Assembly (NCBI GenBank): GCA_002685435.1
Contig: NYXD01000141.1
Span: 1-10,668, forward strand
Length of the DNA stretch: 10,668 bases
Direction of reading: 5' to 3'
DNA from: Cryomorphaceae bacterium
Lineage (GTDB): Bacteria > Bacteroidota > Bacteroidia > Flavobacteriales > Schleiferiaceae
A model generated the notes under the pieces. It saw nothing but the letters and a program-made list of their open reading frames with translations, was not told the origin of the DNA and made no database searches. This document shows positions 1-5,925 of this stretch, piece after piece (position 1 is the first letter of the stretch; every line of letters starts with the position of its first letter). The position numbers were made by a program, and so were the translations under genes.

Positions 1-381
1 CAAGGGGGCAATCAAGGAACTTTTCAGCGCTTTAGAACACAAATTAACGCGCAGCGACACATACAACTTCCGTTAGGTGAACTCCATTTTAGATATGCTA
101 TTCAGCAACGCTGGATCATATCTGGATCAGGTTCAAATGAGCTTGTATCTCGCCTACGTGGAGAATATGATTTGCCCATAAAAAACTTCAAATGGGATCC
201 TACTTTTCAGGCGGAGCTGTTAAACGGTTCATTCACTGAGTCAAATCAATCGTTACGATTAGGAATAGGGACAAGCAATAAAATAGGGGGAATAAAACTC
301 CAGTTTGGCTATTTCTATCAACGGGATCTTTACACTACAAATATGTACAGGAATGTACTTCAAATGGGGGTAAGGTTTTAA
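1..381 (+). CDS. Outer-membrane beta-barrel protein, DUF2490-like (3' end only)
   Basis: The reading frame is open from the first base of the window and stops at TAA 379-381, so only the last 126 residues are visible and the start lies to the left. The visible part alternates hydrophobic and polar residues in strand-length runs (for example FRTQINAQRHIQLPLG, LHFRYAIQQRWII, SRLRGEYDLPI), separated by short charged or glycine turns. It finishes with a terminal strand ending in phenylalanine (LQMGVRF), the usual outer-membrane-barrel insertion signal. The pattern of paired R-x-R strands and a late FGYFYQRD strand resembles Bacteroidota DUF2490 proteins, whose function is unknown. The barrel call is fairly secure. 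The family call is from memory of the pattern and less so. A weak 6-bp hairpin (371-376 with 383-388) overlaps the stop codon. Confidence 0.72.
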   Translation, partial: QGGNQGTFQRFRTQINAQRHIQLPLGELHFRYAIQQRWIISGSGSNELVSRLRGEYDLPIKNFKWDPTFQAELLNGSFTESNQSLRLGIGTSNKIGGIKLQFGYFYQRDLYTTNMYRNVLQMGVRF

Positions 382-487
382 CACCTTAGGGTAGTAAAGA
401 TTAATTCGCGGTGCGTTCTTGCGATTGATTATCAGAAAGTTGGTAGCTTTAAGAGCGCTGTTAGACTTCAGCGTCAATAATAAAACC

Positions 488-1516
488 ATGGTTATGAAGA
501 ATCTGCTATACCTCCTTACACTTACTGCTTTTGTCGCTTGCACAACCACCGAAACGGTTGAACTATCCATCACCGATACCTATTTAGACTATTCCCAGCG
601 CGACGATCAATGGACCGGCGGTGTGAAGGTGATCCCCGTTGAAACGGAATTAGGCACCTTTAATGTGTGGACGAAAAGGGTAGGGAATAATCCTGATTTA
701 AAGGTGTTGTTACTACATGGCGGGCCAGGCGCCACACACGAATATTTTGAATCTGCTGACAGTTATTTTCCAAACGCTGAGGTTGAGTATTATTACTATG
801 ATCAGTTAGGGTCGGGTAATAGCGATAATCCTGAAGACGAGCGACTTTGGGAACTTGACCGGTTCGTTGATGAGGTTGAGCAGGTTCGTCTAGCTTTGGG
901 GTTGGACGCATCAAACTTTGTGTTGTTGGGTCATTCCTGGGGTGGTATTTTAGGAATGGAATATGCGTTGAAATACCAGCAAAATCTGAAGGGCCTCGTG
1001 ATTTCAAACATGGTTGCCTCTGCTCCAGAATACATGAAATATGCCCAAGAGGTCCTAGGGCCGCAACTGCCTGCAGAGGTGCTAGAAGAACTTCAGGCCT
1101 TCGAGGCGGCGGGAGATTACACCAACCCACGTTACTTAGGACTGATCGAAGAGCACTACTATCCGGAGCATGTTTTACGTCGCCCGTTAGCAGAATGGCC
1201 AGAGCCAGTAAACAGAAGCTTTTCAAAGTTGAATTATCCCTTGTATTTAAAGCTTCAAGGTCCTAGCGAGTTTGGTATGGTTGGCGATGCGACCCTTAAA
1301 AATTGGGACAGAACAGCCGATCTACATCGTATAGAAGTGCCTACGCTCAGTATAGGTGCGCAGTACGACACTATGGATCCAGAAGCTATGCGCGCCATTG
1401 CAGATTCAGTCCAAAACGGAACCTTTTTGTATTGCTCAGAGGGAGGACACATGACGATGTACGATGACGCAGAAACGTACTTCAACGGGATTATTGACTT
1501 TCTTAAGACGCTGTAG
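488..1516 (+). CDS. Proline iminopeptidase-family alpha/beta hydrolase, predicted lipoprotein
   Basis: This is a serine hydrolase of the alpha/beta-hydrolase fold (peptidase S33 type), a group that usually removes N-terminal proline from peptides. Numbered from the ATG at 488 (342 aa), the oxyanion motif HGGPG is at 77-81 and YDQLGSGNS at 104-112. The nucleophile elbow GHSWGG has Ser150, and the acid and base of the triad are Asp294 (QYDTMDP) and His321 (GGHMTMY). The N-terminus is a short hydrophobic segment ending in FVAC, with Cys18 as the likely lipidated residue, so the enzyme is probably anchored in the envelope. Classical proline iminopeptidases are cytoplasmic. The frame is open further upstream to a TTG at 419, but that extension would bury the lipoprotein signal. 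ATG 494 is an equally plausible start. The family call is strong. Proline specificity is inferred, because many relatives cleave other esters or amides. Confidence 0.88.
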   Translation: MVMKNLLYLLTLTAFVACTTTETVELSITDTYLDYSQRDDQWTGGVKVIPVETELGTFNVWTKRVGNNPDLKVLLLHGGPGATHEYFESADSYFPNAEVEYYYYDQLGSGNSDNPEDERLWELDRFVDEVEQVRLALGLDASNFVLLGHSWGGILGMEYALKYQQNLKGLVISNMVASAPEYMKYAQEVLGPQLPAEVLEELQAFEAAGDYTNPRYLGLIEEHYYPEHVLRRPLAEWPEPVNRSFSKLNYPLYLKLQGPSEFGMVGDATLKNWDRTADLHRIEVPTLSIGAQYDTMDPEAMRAIADSVQNGTFLYCSEGGHMTMYDDAETYFNGIIDFLKTL

Positions 1517-2633
1517 AATCAAGCCGCTGGGCTAATTCTTTACCGAGCCCCGTGCCTAAAGCAACCCCCATACCGCCTAGCCGAACTGCAGCATGAACGC
1601 GGCTTGATGGGGATAATAGCAACGGTGTCTTTTCCTCGCCAAATGCCATGATTCCTGACCATGCATAGTCGATCTCCAGCGGACGCTCAGGTGCAATGAA
1701 GCTTTTGAGATCTTCTTTAAGTTGACTTTCTAGTAGACTGTTGATGCCTTCTTGTGTCGTGGCTTCGCCCTTAAGATCAAGGTGACGGGCTCCGCCTATT
1801 AGAATTCTGTTGCCTGCATTTCGGAAATAGTTATAGCCGCTGTGGTAGTGAAACGTTCCTTCTGGTGGTGCCCACGATAGTGGTTTTGTGACGAGAACCA
1901 TGCCGCGACCAGGTTCAAGATTCACTTCCGGTAGTAGCGCTTTTGTGAATGCATTTGTACACAAGGCTAATTGTTTCGATAAAAGCTGGAGTGGACCGTC
2001 TGCAGTGGAGACGCTGACTTCAACGCCGTTGACCTGCTCTTCATAGTGCTGGACGGTTGTTTGCGTATAGAATTGCACGCCAGCTTCGCGGGCTTTTCGC
2101 GCAAAAGCGTTCATCATTTTTCCGGTATCAATGCTTCCTTCAAATAGGTTTTTTACGAGTCCTTTGACGGCTCTCGTTTGGAACCCAAATCGGGGAATCT
2201 GGTCCGTTGCATTAGAGAAAACAGGTTTTTTGAATAGGGGCTTTAGCCAGTTGTTGAATGAGGCCATACGTTCGTGTAAGTCGCCTTTGAAGTCCAGTTC
2301 GTATCCACCCACCGGACGGTAGTCAATAGCAGTGTCCCCTAATAATTGGCGTAAATCAAGACCGCCTCGGTATCGTTTTTCAACCAGGGAAAGCAGGGTG
2401 TCGTGGGAATCGGTTTGCGCATTTTCGTGCAGCTCTGATATGGATCCAAAGCAAACGAACCCGGCATTTTTTGTGCTAGCCCCTGAAGGAAAAAGTCCGC
2501 GCTCTATGACCGCTACCTTTTTTTCGGGATGGGCCAGTTGATAATGCAATGCCGTACTTAACCCAACAATACCGCTGCCAACAATAATCAAATCGTGGTG
2601 AATGAAAGAAGATTTTTCCCAGTAGCTCAGCAT
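1503..2633 (-). CDS. FAD-dependent oxidoreductase (DAO/glycine oxidase-like)
   Basis: This is a flavoprotein of the D-amino-acid-oxidase fold, predicted to oxidise an amine or amino acid with FAD in the cytoplasm. Numbered from ATG 2633 (376 aa), the Rossmann motif GSGIVG is at 19-24, with the ribose-binding Glu44 at the end of the second strand (VAVIER). The block PSGASTKNAGF at 49-59 is typical of this FAD-binding group. A mid-protein GRGMVLVTKP matches the DAO linker strand, and the C-terminal GGMGVALGTGLG at 353-364 is the second flavin-contacting glycine loop. An in-frame TTG two codons upstream (2639) is a less likely start. No signal peptide is present. The gene converges on the hydrolase and overlaps its last 14 bp, and it diverges from the acyltransferase at 2699. 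The substrate cannot be told from sequence. Confidence 0.9.
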   Translation of the reverse strand: MLSYWEKSSFIHHDLIIVGSGIVGLSTALHYQLAHPEKKVAVIERGLFPSGASTKNAGFVCFGSISELHENAQTDSHDTLLSLVEKRYRGGLDLRQLLGDTAIDYRPVGGYELDFKGDLHERMASFNNWLKPLFKKPVFSNATDQIPRFGFQTRAVKGLVKNLFEGSIDTGKMMNAFARKAREAGVQFYTQTTVQHYEEQVNGVEVSVSTADGPLQLLSKQLALCTNAFTKALLPEVNLEPGRGMVLVTKPLSWAPPEGTFHYHSGYNYFRNAGNRILIGGARHLDLKGEATTQEGINSLLESQLKEDLKSFIAPERPLEIDYAWSGIMAFGEEKTPLLLSPSSRVHAAVRLGGMGVALGTGLGKELAQRLDSTAS

Positions 2634-2651
2634 ATCCAAAGAGTGAATGGC

Positions 2652-2667
2652 TCTAAGTTACCTTAGA
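2652..2667. promoter_or_regulatory. Perfect inverted repeat in a divergent promoter region
   Basis: The 16-bp element TCTAAGttacCTTAGA has two perfect 6-bp arms and a 4-bp centre. It sits in the 65-bp gap between the oxidoreductase (start 2633, minus) and the acyltransferase (start 2699, plus). The position suits an operator acting on both genes, but a dyad this short can arise by chance. A near match to the Bacteroidota -7 element (TTATTTTG, one mismatch from TAnnTTTG) follows at 2672-2679. I found no matching -33 element. Confidence 0.3.
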
Positions 2668-2698
2668 AGAGTTATTTTGTAGCAATAAACAGCCGTAA

Positions 2699-3868
2699 AT
2701 GACCTCCAAGACAACGCAAAGAATACATTCTTTAGATATTTTAAAAGGAGCTATTATGATTATAATGGCTCTAGATCATGTCCGTGACTATTTTCACGCA
2801 GATGCTTTTTTGTTTGATCCAGGTGATCCGCTTCAAAGCAACGGTGCTATTTTCTTCACACGATTTATCACCCATTATTGCGCACCCATCTTTGTTTTGC
2901 TTTCAGGGGCTTCTATTGCTTTGGTCCATACCAAAAAAGGCACAGCATTTACCAGAGGCTTTCTGTTAAAGCGCGGTTTGTGGTTAATGTTTGCGGACGT
3001 AGTTCTAGTCAATCTTTGTTGGACGTTTAACCCAACACTTCCATTCATGCTTTTAGGCGTGGTTTGGGCCATAGGGCTGAGCATGTTGTTTGTACCCTTT
3101 ATATTGAAAGCGAAGCCGATTTATCAGGCCGCTTTAGGCGCTGCAATTATTGTCTTCCACAACACGTTGGACAGCATTGCAATTCAAGAGTTTTGGTGGG
3201 CAATACTGCACCGCTCTTTTGATGTTGCCGTATACGATGGCCATAGATTTCTATTGGGCTACCCTCTTTTGCCCTGGGTAGGCGTTATGTTCGTAGGTGT
3301 CGCTCTTGGAAGTCTTTATAACCCCTCTTTTGATGGCCAACTTCGGAAAAAAGTACTCTTTCGCGCCGGAATAACATTGAGTGTTTTATTTTTTATAATC
3401 CGATTCAATAACGGCTATGGAAACGCAAATCCATGGGAATACTATGACGACTTATCAGGAACGTTAATATCGTTTTTCAATCCGTTAAAATACCCACCCT
3501 CTTTCGCCTACGCATGCATGACGTTAGGCCCCGCTTTTATCATACTCTCGATGCTTGAGGGCTCCATGAATGGTGTAAAGGAATTTTGCAGGGTCTTTGG
3601 CAAGGTGCCGTTTGCGTATTACCTAGCACACATCTTTTTGATACACCTACTGGCAATGGCTTACGCATATATGACCGGTCACGGCTGGCGTGTCTTTGTC
3701 CTAGACAACTGGGTCACCATGTCAGATTCATTGAAAGGATACGGAACATCGCTTTTAGGAGTCTATATGGTTTGGGTGGTGACCGTTGCTTTATTATACC
3801 CAGTATCTAAGTGGTACGGTACTTACAAGGCTACACATAGACACTACTGGTGGCTTAGCTACTTATAG
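2699..3868 (+). CDS. DUF1624 / HGSNAT-like membrane acyltransferase
   Basis: This polytopic inner-membrane protein of 389 aa has about ten hydrophobic segments. The first is near residues 14-31 and the last near 350-372. The N-terminus RIHSLDILKG followed by ALDHVRDYFH (24-33) is the hallmark opening of the DUF1624 family, related to heparan-alpha-glucosaminide N-acetyltransferase. Those enzymes pass an acetyl group from cytosolic acetyl-CoA across the membrane to a sugar. In bacteria the acceptor is generally unknown and may be an envelope glycan. Further polar residues within membrane segments, such as the His in THYCAPIF and in AYYLAHIFLIH, fit a membrane-embedded transferase. The gene starts at ATG 2699 with no Shine-Dalgarno, typical of this phylum. 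It stands alone, divergent from the oxidoreductase and convergent with the PqqB-like gene 34 bp downstream. Confidence 0.85.
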   Translation: MTSKTTQRIHSLDILKGAIMIIMALDHVRDYFHADAFLFDPGDPLQSNGAIFFTRFITHYCAPIFVLLSGASIALVHTKKGTAFTRGFLLKRGLWLMFADVVLVNLCWTFNPTLPFMLLGVVWAIGLSMLFVPFILKAKPIYQAALGAAIIVFHNTLDSIAIQEFWWAILHRSFDVAVYDGHRFLLGYPLLPWVGVMFVGVALGSLYNPSFDGQLRKKVLFRAGITLSVLFFIIRFNNGYGNANPWEYYDDLSGTLISFFNPLKYPPSFAYACMTLGPAFIILSMLEGSMNGVKEFCRVFGKVPFAYYLAHIFLIHLLAMAYAYMTGHGWRVFVLDNWVTMSDSLKGYGTSLLGVYMVWVVTVALLYPVSKWYGTYKATHRHYWWLSYL

Positions 3869-3902
3869 CGTTTAAGAAAAACCAATGTGAATGATAAGGC
3901 AC

Positions 3903-4787
3903 CTACAAAGAGAACTCCTGACCAAATTCAGCGAAATGCATGCCTTCGGCTTCTAAAGCTTTGCGCCCCTCAAAGTCTGCATTACGTGCAGGATTTGAGT
4001 GATTTAAGTGAATAAAGTAAATCTTCTCACGTTCCTTTCTAGGTAGATACCCAAACAGCTTAGCCGATTCTGATATGAATGGATGCGGCACCTCTGACAT
4101 GGGTCGTGGCACCTCTCCATCAGCGAAAAAAGTACCATCGATGAAAGCATAATCAACGCGTGGGATTACAGCGATGATGTTCTCTTCCCATTCTTCCCAC
4201 TTGTCAATATCTGGAATGTAAAGCGCAACCTTTCCACCTTTACGTTTAATGTAGTAGCCTACTGTTTCGGAAAATTCGTCGCGGTGGGGAACTAAAAAGG
4301 GTTCGACGATCAGGCCGTTTTTAAGCGTGCGCGGCACACCTTCTTGCAGACCATTAAGGGTGATGTTTTGAAGTTTTAAGAGCTGGTTCCACGGGCCGTT
4401 TTTTGCTAAGAAATCGATCATTCTTGGCATTGCATAGACCGGTACTTTTTTCGTGTTGGCTGCTTCACGGCCAAAGTGCGCGAGTCCGGTATAATGACCC
4501 ATGTGTGCATGAGTTAAAAAGACGGAGTATTTTTTTGATCCCGATCGTTCTAAGATTTCCCCGAGCTGCCGTACAATATCTGGTGTTGCATCAAAAAGTA
4601 CTGCTAGGGTAGAATCGTAAACGCCCAGGCTTGCAACATAGTCGTTCGCTTTTGGTGAGGCACAGCAGGGTTTTTCGCAATTCATATGCGGGGACCCTCC
4701 ATCTTGAAGCGTGCCTAATACAACGAGGGTTTGACCGTACACGGTACCAAAAGTGAGGTAAAAGGCTATAGTTATGAAGTGCTTCAT
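3903..4787 (-). CDS. Secreted PqqB-like metallo-beta-lactamase-fold protein
   Basis: This 294-aa protein has an N-terminal signal peptide, with likely cleavage near residue 18 (TVYG/Q). The body follows PqqB: VLGTLQDGGSPHMNC at the start, a cysteine cluster (C37, C41, C42), LTHAHMGHYTGL at 91-102, VPHRDEFSETVGYYI at 166-180, YIPDIDKW at 190-197, VDYAFIDGTFF, and FIHLNHSNP near 258-266. PqqB proper is a metallo-beta-lactamase-fold protein that acts as an iron-dependent hydroxylase in making the cofactor PQQ. Here the metal motif is HAHMGH, with glycine where classical enzymes have Asp (HxHxDH). No pqqA, C, D or E is present nearby, and PqqB itself works in the cytoplasm. I therefore take this as a paralogous exported hydrolase or oxygenase of unknown substrate, not a PQQ gene. 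The family placement is strong and the function is open. A candidate small ORF ends 11 bp upstream. Confidence 0.85.
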   Translation of the reverse strand: MKHFITIAFYLTFGTVYGQTLVVLGTLQDGGSPHMNCEKPCCASPKANDYVASLGVYDSTLAVLFDATPDIVRQLGEILERSGSKKYSVFLTHAHMGHYTGLAHFGREAANTKKVPVYAMPRMIDFLAKNGPWNQLLKLQNITLNGLQEGVPRTLKNGLIVEPFLVPHRDEFSETVGYYIKRKGGKVALYIPDIDKWEEWEENIIAVIPRVDYAFIDGTFFADGEVPRPMSEVPHPFISESAKLFGYLPRKEREKIYFIHLNHSNPARNADFEGRKALEAEGMHFAEFGQEFSL

Positions 4788-4798
4788 GGCGAGGGGGA

Positions 4799-4900
4799 TT
4801 AAAAACGCATACGCGAAAGAAGGAACAAAAGGATCAGTGCTGTTACTGCGCGCCAGTACTTCTTAAACATAGCATCGGTCCACTCATTTGCTCCCCACAT
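4799..4900 (-). CDS. Possible 33-residue single-span membrane peptide
   Basis: A short open frame starts at ATG 4900 and ends at TAA 4799-4801, 11 bp before the PqqB-like start on the same strand. The product begins MWGANEWTDAMFKKYW, an aromatic and charged head. A hydrophobic helix (AVTALILLFLLS) follows, then a basic end (RMRF). This is a credible layout for a tiny inner-membrane protein, and the AT-rich leader before the ATG (TTTAATACT) resembles Bacteroidota starts. The frame stays open to ATG 4987 (62 aa), but that extension looks less like a real N-terminus. I do not recognise a family. The tight spacing suggests co-transcription with the PqqB-like gene if it is real. It may be chance, since 33 codons is within random expectation. 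Confidence 0.37.
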   Translation of the reverse strand: MWGANEWTDAMFKKYWRAVTALILLFLLSRMRF

Positions 4901-5089
4901 AGTATTAAATTGAACAAACAATATAGCGGATTTATTTACTGCAGCGCAGCATGAAAATCGATTGATATCACAGTTTTTTGGACTCATCGTAACACTCGGC
5001 ACTGGTCAAAAGAATGATAGAATGGTCAAAATGAAACAGCAATCGAACTAATAATAATTAGTTTTCTATGAAACAAAATCTTAATTATT
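4901..5089. other. Intergenic leader region with repeats, between divergent genes
   Basis: This gap holds no convincing gene beyond the small candidate ORF to its left. It contains two direct repeats (TGGTCAAAA), two extra copies of ATGAAAC, and a 10+10 bp inverted repeat that runs into the next start codon; the repeats are listed separately. No good TAnnTTTG promoter was found on either strand. TATTGTTTG on the minus strand (4915-4923) comes close to the -7 element but has one extra spacer base. Confidence 0.5.
5003..5031. repeat. Two 9-bp direct repeats, TGGTCAAAA
   Basis: Identical copies of TGGTCAAAA lie at 5003-5011 and 5023-5031, exactly 20 bp apart start to start. That is close to two turns of the helix, the spacing expected when two protein monomers bind the same DNA face. 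They lie about 60-85 bp upstream of the beta-barrel gene and 100-130 bp upstream of the minus-strand small ORF. An operator role is inferred and no factor is known. Confidence 0.4.
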
Positions 5090-5091
5090 AT
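5051..5091 (+). promoter_or_regulatory. Inverted repeat that pairs with the start codon of the next gene
   Basis: ATAATAATTA (5051-5060) is the exact reverse complement of TAATTATTAT (5082-5091), with a 21-base spacer. The right arm includes the first two bases of the ATG at 5090. If transcribed, the two arms could form an RNA hairpin that hides the translation start. The arms are entirely A/T, so pairing is weak and the match could reflect the AT-rich leader. The spacer contains a second ATGAAAC (5068-5074), identical to the beginning of the real gene. Confidence 0.35.
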
Positions 5092-5710
5092 GAAACGCAA
5101 GTTATTATTTACTCTGGCAATCGTGAGTTTGTCAATGGGGCTAAGTGCTCAGGAGTATGCAAAAAATTCCTTTGGTATTCATACCGCAGGACCTATTCAG
5201 TCTTTTGGGCTTCAATGGAATCATCAGTTTTCCGCAAGCACGGGCTTTACCGCATTTTACGGGGCGGCTGTCGAACAATCTTACGACGCTAGCGACCCTT
5301 ATACATTTGATGACACCTCTCAAGACTATACCGGCACGGGCTTAGAGTCTAGTAGTTGGACTGGATTTTTGTTGAATCACCGCCCGTTTGATGACTTCCA
5401 AGGCTTCAGAGTTGTAGGTGGAGGTGGAGTTGGCCGTCTAGGCGGATCATTCACCGGAATAGACGATGGCTATAATTACTTTCTTAACGGACATGGTCCA
5501 TTTGCGTATATGGGCATAGGGCTTGGATCCAAGCCCGTTAAGGGTTTTCAGTGGGGCATTGATATTGGCTGGTTGAGAGCTCCAGGCTTTGATGTTATTT
5601 CTGATGGTGTTGATGCAGTTGCTGCTGCGCACGCCATGGAGCTGGTAAAGCAAAACCACGCAGAACCATTCTTTCCAAACGCGCAAATCTCAGTGTCTTG
5701 GGGGATTTAA
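5090..5710 (+). CDS. Small secreted beta-barrel-like protein, unknown function
   Basis: The product is 206 aa with a clear signal peptide (MKRKLLFTLAIVSLSMGLSA/Q, cleavage near residue 20). The mature part is rich in glycine and aromatic residues and alternates in strand-like fashion (FGIHTAGPIQSFGLQWNHQF, SWTGFLLNHRPF, FRVVGGGGVGRLGGSF, PFAYMGIGLGSKP, FQWGIDIGWLRAPGFDV). It ends with a final strand AQISVSWGI. This fits a small outer-membrane barrel or porin-like protein, although the last residue is Ile and not the usual Phe. I do not recognise a named family. ATG 5090 is chosen because it alone gives the signal peptide; ATG 5068 is in another frame. It appears to be monocistronic, with a strong terminator hairpin 36 bp after the stop. 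Confidence 0.8.
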   Translation: MKRKLLFTLAIVSLSMGLSAQEYAKNSFGIHTAGPIQSFGLQWNHQFSASTGFTAFYGAAVEQSYDASDPYTFDDTSQDYTGTGLESSSWTGFLLNHRPFDDFQGFRVVGGGGVGRLGGSFTGIDDGYNYFLNGHGPFAYMGIGLGSKPVKGFQWGIDIGWLRAPGFDVISDGVDAVAAAHAMELVKQNHAEPFFPNAQISVSWGI

Positions 5711-5745
5711 TCCACTGAGTCCTTTTGATATTTAATACTTGATAT

Positions 5746-5775
5746 AAGGTCCACGCAATTTCATGCGTGGACCTT
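5746..5775 (+). terminator. Strong hairpin terminator (12-bp perfect stem)
   Basis: AAGGTCCACGCA (5746-5757) pairs perfectly with TGCGTGGACCTT (5764-5775) across a 6-base loop. The stem is GC-rich in its middle and is followed by TATTCATT, a weak T-rich tail. It lies 36 bp after the stop of the beta-barrel gene and 150 bp before the ATP-grasp gene, so it should isolate the two transcripts. Confidence 0.82.
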
Positions 5776-5925
5776 TATTCATTGTAAATGCGCCATTTTG
5801 TCAAGTTGTTTCATTAGTTTTCGTGGAGATAGTTAAGAGACCTTGAAAGCCTTATCAACCGATTATTATTAAATTGCCTAATTAATTTTATCCAGAAGTA
5901 TACTCTTCGATGAGAGTCCGTTTAT

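Noticed and set aside
371..388. Small hairpin TAAGGT/ACCTTA over the stop of the first gene
   Set aside because: The stem is only 6 bp with no T run after it, so it was not called as a terminator.
660..1226. 188-codon antisense ORF inside the hydrolase gene
   Set aside because: It is the complement of a gene with an intact catalytic triad, and its product is proline- and arginine-rich without domains.
1503..1516. 14-bp overlap of convergent gene ends
   Set aside because: Short tail-to-tail overlaps are common in compact bacterial genomes and imply no special mechanism.
5068..5292. Overlapping 74-codon ORF starting at the second ATGAAAC
   Set aside because: It runs across the signal peptide and first strands of the beta-barrel gene in another frame, has no coherent features, and its composition is what a shadow frame gives.
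5057..5822. The 10-mer ATTAGTTTTC at both 5057-5066 and 5813-5822, upstream of two plus-strand genes
   Set aside because: The distances to the two starts differ (23 versus 103 bases), the last base departs from TAnnTTTG, and a 10-mer match in AT-rich gaps is weak evidence.
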